A stretch of DNA of 7,758 bases from Streptosporangiaceae bacterium (lineage in GTDB: Bacteria; Actinomycetota; Actinomycetes; Streptosporangiales; Streptosporangiaceae), in NCBI GenBank assembly GCA_030045295.1, contig JASIGD010000048.1, positions 1 through 7,758 on the forward strand, read 5' to 3'. Positions 1 to 4,696 of this stretch are shown here, one piece after another (the first letter of the stretch is position 1; each line of letters starts with the position of its first letter). A model generated the notes under the pieces. The model was given only the letters and a program-made list of their open reading frames with translations. It was not told the DNA's origin and did no database searches. The position numbers were made by a program, and so were the translations under genes.

Positions 1-203
1 TCGCCGAGGACCCGGACCGCCACCCAGAAGTCATCGCCGACTCCCGCGAAACCGATGGTGCCAGCGATGCTCGGCTGCTGGCGCAGCGCCTGCACGAGGC
101 CATCGAGGTCAGCGGTGACCGCGGCGGGCAGCGCGTCGGCTTCCCACCGGTCTTCTTCCCGGTACACGATGACTGCGAAGTCCGCGTCGCTTACGTCTGA
201 CAT
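1..203 (-). CDS. Probable tRNA adenosine deaminase-associated protein (N-terminal part, cut by window edge)
   Basis: Read on the minus strand from an ATG at 203, the frame stays open for 67 codons to the window edge, so the C-terminal part is missing. The visible protein starts MSDVSDADFAVIVYREEDRW and continues through a 'DLDGLVQALRQQP' helix and a 'GDDFWVAVRVLG' strand. This order (N-terminal beta strand with Y-R-E-D, acidic linker, DLD-x-L helix with RQQP, then a hydrophobic strand ending in RV) matches what I remember of the small actinobacterial proteins encoded next to tadA, the tRNA A34 deaminase. Its molecular function is not established, and tadA would be expected just outside the window. 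The ribosome site is weak (GGTGG a few bases upstream). That the frame is coding is clear. The family name rests on recall, not on a search. Confidence 0.7.
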   Translation of the reverse strand, partial: MSDVSDADFAVIVYREEDRWEADALPAAVTADLDGLVQALRQQPSIAGTIGFAGVGDDFWVAVRVLG

Positions 204-356
204 CGCCACCGCACCAGCATGCTACGCACGGGGGAATGTTGTCAGATCGCCGCCGGTCGCGCCCGTAAAATCGCCGATCAAGCTGCACGGCTAAAGATCC
301 GCCGAGCCCGCGCCGACGTGGCAGACCCGGCCCGGACCGCGCGGCCGCCGAAGATC

Positions 357-398
357 GGGCATACTGAGGCCGACACGGGGCATACTGATGCCGACGCG
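357..398. repeat. 21-bp tandem repeat, two copies
   Basis: Two head-to-tail 21-base units occupy 357-377 and 378-398. Each starts GGGCATACTGA and ends GCCGAC followed by ACG or GCG. They differ at two positions. Being in the spacer upstream of the 512-1224 pair, they could be operator sites or a simple local duplication; the sequence alone cannot decide. Confidence 0.8.
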
Positions 399-413
399 GC
401 AGCTTCACCCCGT

Positions 414-447
414 TAGCATTGGCCGGCAGATAGCATTGGCCGGCGGA
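414..447. repeat. 17-bp tandem repeat, two copies plus a degenerate third
   Basis: Two adjacent 17-base units at 414-430 and 431-447 share TAGCATTGGCCGGC and differ at one base. A decayed third core, TAACATTGG, lies at 459-467. The unit contains the palindrome GGCC inside CCGGC-like sequence. The array ends about 45 bases before the start of the small membrane protein gene, so a regulatory role for that gene is possible but unproven. Confidence 0.75.
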
Positions 448-511
448 TCGGTACGAGCTAACATTGGTTCTTTGACCGACAGGACAAGTCCCGGCGCCCG
501 TGGGAGGCGAC

Positions 512-667
512 GTGAACCTCAGAACAGTCCTTGGGTGGCTCGCTGTCGCCTTCGTCATCTGGTGGGTGATAGAGGACCCCACGGGGGCTGCTCATGTCGT
601 GCATAACATCGGAAGCTTCCTGACCACGGCGGCGCATGGGATTTCCAGCTTCTTCGCTTCGCTGTAG
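512..667 (+). CDS. Small membrane protein (51 aa)
   Basis: A GTG start at 512 preceded by GGGAGG at a good distance (502-507) gives MNLRTVLGWLAVAFVIWWVI followed by EDPTGAAHVVHNIGSFLTTAAHGISSFFASL. Residues 5-20 form one membrane helix. The rest is a short amphipathic tail with the 'DPTGAAHVV' motif. I recall small actinomycete proteins of about 50 residues with this same plan (basic N-terminus, one helix, D-P-T-G-A-A, then a Ser/Phe-rich helix ending SL). They have no known function. An in-frame GTG at 500 is possible, but the Shine-Dalgarno site favours 512. Fourteen bases separate it from the next gene, suggesting co-transcription with the PH-domain membrane protein. Confidence 0.85.
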   Translation: MNLRTVLGWLAVAFVIWWVIEDPTGAAHVVHNIGSFLTTAAHGISSFFASL

Positions 668-681
668 GGCCAGGTACATGG

Positions 682-1224
682 ATGAGGCTGGCTCCGAACA
701 CTGATCGAGTGCCGGCCTCGGTCAACAAGTACCTCCTGCCCCACGAACGCCAGGTTATCTCCGTTCATGAGCACCCAGCGGTGCTGATCTGGCCGATTTT
801 CCTCGTCCTGCTAGGACTCGGCCTGGCCGGCTGGCTGAGCGGCTCAGTCGCGCACGGCAACAGCACCGCCATCCTCGTGATCTGGGGCTTGTGGGGGATC
901 CTCCTGCTGTGGTTCGGATTTAAGATCTGGGACTGGGCCGTCCACTTCTTCGTCGTCACGTCTCAGCGGCTGGTCCTGGTCCAGGGCGTCATCATCCGCA
1001 AGGTGAACATGATGCCCCTCACGAAGGTGACGGACATGAGCTTCCAGCGGTCCACCCTGGGCCAGCTACTCGGCTATGGCGAGTTCATCGTGGAGTCAGC
1101 CGGGCAGGACCAGGCGCTGAGCAACGTCCGTTTCATCCCCTACCCTGAGCAGCTCTACCTCGAGGTGTGCGGGCTGATCTTCAAAGAGGAGGCGGACGAG
1201 AGGGACAGGAGAAGCGAACTCTGA
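682..1224 (+). CDS. PH (bPH2) domain-containing membrane protein
   Basis: The 180-residue product opens with 'NKYLLPHERQVISVHEHPAV' at about 15-34. Two membrane helices follow at about 33-55 and 62-86. A C-terminal bacterial PH-like domain (about 87-166) contains 'VTSQRLVLVQG', 'MMPLTKVTDMSFQRS', 'LLGYGEFIVESAGQDQAL' and 'IPYPEQLYLEVCGLIF'. This is the usual layout of actinobacterial YdbS/bPH2-like proteins: two helices anchor a cytoplasmic PH-like beta fold. Biochemical role is unknown; membrane-associated structural or stress roles are proposed for relatives. The ATG at 682 has a poor ribosome site, and an in-frame GTG at 709 is an alternative that would begin just before the conserved part. 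It follows the 51-aa membrane protein closely. Its TGA lies two bases from the stop of the convergent transporter gene, so there is no room for a terminator between them. Confidence 0.9.
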   Translation: MRLAPNTDRVPASVNKYLLPHERQVISVHEHPAVLIWPIFLVLLGLGLAGWLSGSVAHGNSTAILVIWGLWGILLLWFGFKIWDWAVHFFVVTSQRLVLVQGVIIRKVNMMPLTKVTDMSFQRSTLGQLLGYGEFIVESAGQDQALSNVRFIPYPEQLYLEVCGLIFKEEADERDRRSEL

Positions 1225-1226
1225 GC

Positions 1227-2153
1227 TCACGTGGTTACCAGTACCACGCCCACCGCGGCGAGGAGCAAGCCCGTCCGTTGCACCCAGCGCATCCGTTCGC
1301 CGAGTACCAGCCTGGCCAGCAGCACCGTCATACCCGGGTACAGGGACGTGATCACGACGGCCAGCCCGAACAGCCCGGCGCGGGTAGCGAGGACATAGCA
1401 GACGTTGGCCGCCGCGTCGATAGCGCCCGAGACCAGCGCGATGCCGACCACTGCCCCTCCCCCGCGGGGCCAAGGACGTGTCCTGGTGGCGAGGGCGATG
1501 CCGAGGGCGACCACGGTTCCCGCCGAACGCGAGACCGCCACCGGCCAGAGCACCCCGGACTGGCCGGCGTTCTTGAGGAACAGGAAGAACAGGCCGAAGC
1601 CGGCGCCCGCGGCGACACCGTAGCCGAGAGCCAGTAGCCGACCCGAGGCAACAAGCCGATGGCCGCCTTTTTTGCCCTCGCCGCGCTTCTCGTGGGGCGC
1701 TGGCTGCGCGCTGAGCAGGACAATCGCGACTAGGCAGAGCAGCCCTCCGGCGACCACGCCGGTCCCGGGCCGTTCGCCGCCGGCAATCGCGACGCTCACC
1801 GGCAGAACCGCAGAAACAAGCGCGGCGACGGGCGCCACCACGCTGATCGGTGCCGCGGCGAAGCCGGCGTAGAACGCGACCAGGCCGAGGGTCCCGCAGA
1901 CACCCGATGCGGCGGCCCAGCCGACGGTGCTCCAGCCCCACGCCGACGCCGGCGTGCCCGGTCCGCCGTGCCCGAATAGTGCGCCCAGCCCCGCCGCGTC
2001 GCCGAGCAGCGCCACGAGCACTACGACGAGCGCGCCCGCCGGGACGGTCAGGGCCAGCACCGCGAACACGCGCGCGCGCCTGGAGGCCACCCCGCCGAGA
2101 AAGTCGGCGGTCCCGTAGAGCAGGGCGGCGGCCAGTGCCAGGATCGTCACCAC
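1227..2153 (-). CDS. EamA-family (DMT superfamily) transporter
   Basis: From the GTG at 2153 the product is about 308 residues with ten predicted membrane helices in two EamA halves (roughly 3-136 and 160-303). Telling stretches are 'ALLYGTADFLGG' at the start, 'AFYAGFAAAPISVVAPVAAL' closing the first half, and 'LVLGERMRWVQRTGLLLAAV' near the end. The last is the E-x(5)-Q-x-x-G pattern that ends the family's second half. A Lys/Gly-rich cytoplasmic loop (about HEKRGEGKKGGH) joins the halves. Such proteins move small metabolites, often as exporters of amino acids or related compounds; the substrate cannot be read here. The open frame extends up to an ATG at 2210. However, AGAGGAAA lies 8-9 bases before the GTG at 2153, and the likely -10 box sits between the two, so the shorter form is preferred. 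Divergent from the XRE-cupin gene, its probable regulator. Confidence 0.9.
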   Translation of the reverse strand: MVTILALAAALLYGTADFLGGVASRRARVFAVLALTVPAGALVVVLVALLGDAAGLGALFGHGGPGTPASAWGWSTVGWAAASGVCGTLGLVAFYAGFAAAPISVVAPVAALVSAVLPVSVAIAGGERPGTGVVAGGLLCLVAIVLLSAQPAPHEKRGEGKKGGHRLVASGRLLALGYGVAAGAGFGLFFLFLKNAGQSGVLWPVAVSRSAGTVVALGIALATRTRPWPRGGGAVVGIALVSGAIDAAANVCYVLATRAGLFGLAVVITSLYPGMTVLLARLVLGERMRWVQRTGLLLAAVGVVLVTT

Positions 2154-2246
2154 GGTCGGTTTCCTCTGGAGCAGTCGGGATCGGTCGGAAAACTGAAATG
2201 TATAGTGCATCTTACCGACCGAAGGGTCGGCCGGGAAAGGGAATTA
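2154..2246. promoter_or_regulatory. Divergent promoter/operator region of transporter and XRE-cupin regulator
   Basis: This 93-base gap holds signals for both genes. TATAGT at 2201-2206 could be a plus-strand -10 box, and the overlapping TATACA (minus, 2204-2199) a minus-strand one. An 8-bp inverted repeat brackets them: TCGGTCGG at 2181-2188 and CCGACCGA at 2215-2222. A second tighter inverted repeat, CCGACC at 2215-2220 and GGTCGG at 2225-2230 with a four-base centre, overlaps the right arm. The repeated GGTCGG half-site flanking both -10 boxes is a natural operator for the neighbouring HTH protein. No strong -35 boxes are visible. Assignment is inference from position and symmetry. Confidence 0.55.
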
Positions 2247-2822
2247 ATGGCGGACGTACCGGACATAACGACTGCCGTGGCGCGGACCCTGCAGGCGCTG
2301 CGCGCCGATCGCGGCTGGTCGCTTGACCAGCTCGCCGCGCGTTCCGGGGTGAGCAAGGGCGTGCTTGTCGCGCTCGAGCAGGGGCGTTCCAACCCGAACC
2401 TCGCCACGCTGGCACGGATCGGCGACGCGTTCGGCGTGCCCGTCACGCTGCTGGTCGACGTGGGGGGCGAGCCGGCCGTCAGGATCAGCAGCCCCGATGC
2501 CTCCCGCGTGCTCTGGCGCGGCCCGTCCGGAGGTACCGGGGTGATTCTCGGCGCAACGGACCCGCCGTGGGCGGTTGAGCTGTGGCGGTGGGAAGTGGCG
2601 CCGGGCGAGTCGTTCGGCGGCGACGCGCACGCTCCAGCCACCCGTGAGATGGTCTCGGTTGAGGCCGGCAGCCTGACCTTGACGGTCGCCGGCGAGCGGC
2701 ACACGGTCAAGGCCGGCCAGAGCGCCCGCTTCCCGGCCAGCCGCCCGCACCGTTACAGCAACGAAGGCGACGAGCCGGTCCGTTTTACCATGGTCGTCGT
2801 CATCCCTCCGCCCCAGGACTGA
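2247..2822 (+). CDS. XRE-family transcriptional regulator with C-terminal cupin sensor domain
   Basis: The ATG at 2247 follows GGGAAAGGGA at a fair distance and gives 191 residues. Residues about 8-65 are an HTH_3/XRE domain: 'TLQALRADRGWSLDQLAARS' then 'GVSKGVLVALEQGRSNPNLA' carrying the recognition helix. Residues about 110-186 are a cupin. The first cupin motif is partial (H128, E133, G141; the usual second His is absent), and the second reads 'FPASRPHRYSN' with H168. This HTH-plus-cupin design is common for single-gene regulators whose cupin senses a small ligand. Placed divergently from an EamA transporter, it most likely controls that transporter and itself. The frame extends upstream to an ATG at 2205, but that codon lies inside the likely -10 box, so 2247 is preferred. 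With one metal-ligand position missing, the cupin may bind ligand without metal. Confidence 0.92.
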   Translation: MADVPDITTAVARTLQALRADRGWSLDQLAARSGVSKGVLVALEQGRSNPNLATLARIGDAFGVPVTLLVDVGGEPAVRISSPDASRVLWRGPSGGTGVILGATDPPWAVELWRWEVAPGESFGGDAHAPATREMVSVEAGSLTLTVAGERHTVKAGQSARFPASRPHRYSNEGDEPVRFTMVVVIPPPQD

Positions 2823-3059
2823 GAACCAACCCAGGACTAACCCGTAACGTTAATCACACTGGTCCCAGCAGTGAAGCGCGCCGGATGATCGTGGACCGTT
2901 TACCCGGCGAGTTTCGGTTCTGGCCCGTCTTTTCGTGATGGTCACGGTGGGCAGGAAGGGGCTCGTTGGCGCAACGTGCCCCACCTGAGGGGCTCGTTGG
3001 CGCAACGTACCCCTTGCCGGAGCCAGATCTCTCCCAGCCACGCCCACTTCAACGCCGTC
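2823..3059. other. Convergent intergenic spacer
   Basis: Spacer between the stops of the XRE-cupin gene (plus) and the ROK kinase gene (minus). It contains a short direct repeat, CCCAGGACT at 2812-2820 and 2830-2838, of which the first copy lies in the end of the regulator gene. It also holds the palindrome TAACGTTA at 2845-2852 and the paired hairpin repeats at 2958-3013. I see no gene here. Confidence 0.6.
2958..3013. repeat. Two tandem hairpin repeats (31-bp period)
   Basis: The stretch GGGGCTCGTTGGCGCAACGT occurs twice, at 2958-2977 and 2989-3008. Each copy is followed by GCCCC or ACCCC, making a near-perfect stem: GGGG pairs with CCCC, CGTTG pairs with CAACG, and GCG is the loop. The stem of copy 1 (2958-2982) has one mismatch; copy 2 (2989-3013) has two. 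Lying between two convergent stops, they could act as a bidirectional transcription terminator without T-tracts, or be a REP-like dispersed element. A regulatory dimer site is less likely given the lack of a downstream promoter. Confidence 0.75.
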
Positions 3060-4091
3060 TTAGGTCACGTGGTACTGCCCGACGAACCAGTCGAAGGCAG
3101 CGATGGCCGAGCCCCGCGCGCCGGCCATATCGAGGTCGGGCACCAGGGAGATTTCCGCGGCCTTGGCCTGCTCCTCGCGCAGTACCGTGTTGGCGCGCAC
3201 CTCGGCGAGAAACCAGTCGCGGAAGTGCGGCGCAGCCTCCACTACGCCGCCGCCGAGGAAATAGGCGCCAGGATCGAAGAAGTTAGCGGCGATGGTCAGC
3301 AACCGCCCGAGCGCGATGGCCTGCTGCTTGAAGATCGCCAACGCCATCTCGTCGCCCTCTTCGGCGTAGCGGCGGACCAGCTTGGCGGCTTGGCCTACCG
3401 GCAGGGTGCCGAGCTCGTGATCCTCGTACCTGTTAAGCCAGTACGGCAACAGGTTCTTCTGAATGCCGGTCAGCGAGGCGACGCTCTCCGCGTCCCCCCA
3501 CTGGCCGCAGTTGCATGAGGGGATCGACTGGCCCGGACCCAGCAGGCCGTCCATCGGAATGGGCACGTGGCCAAGCTCTCCGGCCATCCCGGCCGCCCCC
3601 TTTATCACCCGTCCGGCCTCGATGAGCCCGCCGCCGAGCCCGGTACCCACGATCGCCGAAACCGAGCTGTGCCGTTCCGCTTCCTTGCCGAACCGCACGT
3701 GGTGCGCGTACAGCGCCGCCGCGTTTCCGTCATTGTTGTAGACAACCGGCAGGCTGAGGCGTTCGGTCAGTGCCCCCCTGATGTCGAAGCCGCGCCAGCC
3801 CGCGTCGCCGAAGTTCGTCGCGCCCTTCGACGAGATGATGCCTTCCGCGCTAGCCGGGCCGGGCGTGTCAAGGCCGACTGCGCGTACCGACGTGATCGGC
3901 ACGCCAGTGAGCCCGAGCACCTGTTCCACGGACTCGACGAGGGACTGGATGGCCTTGTCCGGACCTTCCCGCACGTTGCTAGGTACTTCCGCCATCCGGT
4001 CGAGGAGGAACTGACCGCTGGAGTCGAGGATCGTTCCGTTGTTCGTGGTCCCGCCGTTATCCAGGCCTATCACAACCCAGTCGAGTGGCAT
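3060..4091 (-). CDS. ROK-family sugar kinase (glucokinase-like)
   Basis: The 343-residue product has the ATP-grasping N-terminal loop 'GLDNGGTTNNGTILDSSG' (9-26), the catalytic 'VVYNNDGNAAALYAHHVRFG' (116-135, Asp121), the second phosphate loop 'AIVGTGLGGGLIEAGRVIKG' (147-166) and 'GMAGELGHVPIP' (168-179, the ROK signature start). ROK kinases phosphorylate hexoses, usually glucose or an N-acetylhexosamine, with ATP in the cytoplasm. The usual zinc site is H-x(n)-C-x-C-G-x-x-G-C; here H175 is followed by 'CNCGQWGDAES' (193-203), so the third Cys is Asp200. The first loop, with D-N-G-G-T-T-N-N, also departs from the common D-I-G-G-T-K form. There is no N-terminal DNA-binding domain, so it is a kinase, not a ROK repressor. 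The ATG at 4091 has a strong GGAGGAGG site seven bases upstream. Substrate cannot be told. Confidence 0.9.
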   Translation of the reverse strand: MPLDWVVIGLDNGGTTNNGTILDSSGQFLLDRMAEVPSNVREGPDKAIQSLVESVEQVLGLTGVPITSVRAVGLDTPGPASAEGIISSKGATNFGDAGWRGFDIRGALTERLSLPVVYNNDGNAAALYAHHVRFGKEAERHSSVSAIVGTGLGGGLIEAGRVIKGAAGMAGELGHVPIPMDGLLGPGQSIPSCNCGQWGDAESVASLTGIQKNLLPYWLNRYEDHELGTLPVGQAAKLVRRYAEEGDEMALAIFKQQAIALGRLLTIAANFFDPGAYFLGGGVVEAAPHFRDWFLAEVRANTVLREEQAKAAEISLVPDLDMAGARGSAIAAFDWFVGQYHVT

Positions 4092-4119
4092 GCCTCCTCC
4101 TCGTCCGGTCGTTGAGCAG

Positions 4120-4154
4120 GCTAAGTCTAGGTAAATGCGTTAGCGCAGAACAAT
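4120..4154 (-). promoter_or_regulatory. Probable ROK kinase promoter with operator-like palindrome
   Basis: On the minus strand TTGTTC (4153-4148) and TAGACT (4129-4124) are separated by 18 bases, an acceptable -35/-10 pair. It would start transcription about 25 bases before the ATG at 4091. The spacer contains TGCGCTAACGCA (4147-4136), a 12-base sequence symmetric at 10 positions, well placed as an operator for a repressor. The same arrangement recurs at 4533-4567, with 30 of 35 bases identical, which supports this being a functional unit. Confidence 0.55.
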
Positions 4155-4429
4155 ATCGCCTCGAGGGCTCCCAGCAAGCGTAAGCGCGCCGCGGGCCGGG
4201 GGGCCCCGGATCGCATACTGGGGCAGCTGCGCGCGGCAATCCAGCCGATCACCAACAGGGTCGCTGGATCGGCGTCGGCCGTCGCTGCCGCGAGCGCTGG
4301 TCGCTGCGAACGGGCGCTTCTCGCCGACCGTACTGTCTGCCGCCTCGTAGCTGTAGCGGCTACCCTGGCGTGCGCGACCACGCTGGCCGCCTTCTGGGCC
4401 ACGCAAGGCCAGTTCCGTGGCTGGTAGCG

Positions 4430-4512
4430 CGCGCCGTTCAACGGGCACGGCGAGGGACTGGACGGCCTATCCGGACCTTCCCCGACGGGCGTAGTACTTC
4501 CGTCATCTGGTC
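4430..4512 (-). pseudogene. Decayed duplicate of the ROK kinase 5' region
   Basis: Bases 4436-4512 align with 3923-4001 of the ROK gene, both read on the same strand. Shared blocks include CGAGGGACTGGA, TCCGGACCTTCCC, GTACTTCC and GTC/CAT/GGTC. This corresponds to kinase residues about 31-56. With two one-base indels restored, the minus strand reads 'MTEV', 'GEGPD' and 'AVQSLAVPVE' against 'MAEV', 'REGPD' and 'AIQSLVESVE' in the kinase. The first 30 codons, the start and the Shine-Dalgarno site (about 4002-4100 of the parent) are missing, after which similarity resumes in the promoter block. It is a non-functional remnant of a tandem duplication, or of an old second ROK gene. Confidence 0.75.
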
Positions 4513-4532
4513 CCGCCTGGTGGCTGAGCCAC

Positions 4533-4567
4533 GCTAAGTATGGGTAAATGCATTAACGCAGGACAAT
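4533..4567 (-). promoter_or_regulatory. Second copy of the ROK promoter block
   Basis: Matches 4120-4154 at 30 of 35 bases. On the minus strand TTGTCC (4566-4561) and CATACT (4542-4537) are again 18 bases apart. The spacer palindrome reads TGCGTTAATGCA (4560-4549). It now faces only the decayed ROK fragment. It may still be active as an antisense or orphan promoter, or its operator could influence the antiporter gene that starts 130 bases away in the other direction. Confidence 0.5.
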
Positions 4568-4663
4568 CTTGCTCCAGGTGTGGCCGCAGGCCGATGCGCA
4601 GCGTGGAGTCGGCTGGCCTTAGCGTGAGAACTGCCTGATTCGCCACTGCCCGGGGGGTGCCGG

Positions 4664-4687
4664 ATGATCACCGTCACGTCAGGCTGA
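4664..4687 (+). other. Possible 7-codon leader ORF before the antiporter
   Basis: An ATG at 4664, preceded by a GGGGGG run, encodes MITVTSG and stops at 4687, nine bases before and in the same frame as the GTG of the antiporter. The antiporter start has only a weak ribosome site of its own. Re-initiation after the leader is conceivable. It is equally possible that this is chance; the peptide has no recognised attenuator features. Confidence 0.25.
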
Positions 4688-4696
4688 GCGGCCGTC

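Larger units (their letters stand above)
204..511. other. Non-coding spacer between divergent genes
   Basis: About 308 bases with no convincing gene; the open frames here have shadow-like, Arg/Ala-rich composition. It must hold promoters for the minus-strand gene at 1-203 and the plus-strand pair starting at 512. A weak minus-strand candidate is CTGACA (about 245-240) with TAGCAT about 15 bases further on, a short spacing. On the plus side TTGACC at 472-477 resembles a -35 box, but I see no matching -10. The central part is occupied by two adjacent tandem repeats (357-398 and 414-447), listed separately. Confidence 0.6.
4092..4696. other. 605-base region without an intact gene
   Basis: This holds the kinase ribosome site and promoter (4092-4154) and a reading frame open from 4131 to 4427 on the plus strand that has no ATG, GTG or TTG start. 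It then contains the decayed ROK fragment (about 4430-4512), a second copy of the ROK promoter block (4533-4567), and the leader of the antiporter gene (4568-4696). The frameless-start stretch encodes, if read, a basic segment then a hydrophobic 'LVAVAATLACATTLAAFW' near its end, and stops at 4427. It may be a gene remnant. Two minus-strand frames here look like shadows. Confidence 0.55.

Noticed and set aside
357..447. CRISPR array
   Set aside because: The repeats are directly adjacent with no spacers, only two copies each, and no cas genes are present.
1096..1941. Long minus-strand frame of 281 codons inside the transporter region
   Set aside because: Arg/Gly-rich shadow of the EamA gene in a shifted frame; the transporter frame has clear membrane helices.
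2154..2210. ATG 2210 as the start of the EamA transporter
   Set aside because: It would add 19 polar residues before the first helix and lies upstream of the likely minus-strand -10 box; GTG 2153 has AGAGGAAA in place.
2205..2246. ATG 2205 as the start of the XRE-cupin regulator
   Set aside because: It lies within the probable -10 box and has no ribosome site; ATG 2247 has GGGAAAGGGA upstream and begins right before the HTH domain.
4127..4448. Two overlapping minus-strand frames of about 100 codons upstream of the ROK gene
   Set aside because: Arg/Pro/Ser-rich composition and overlap with promoter and pseudogene sequence suggest chance frames.
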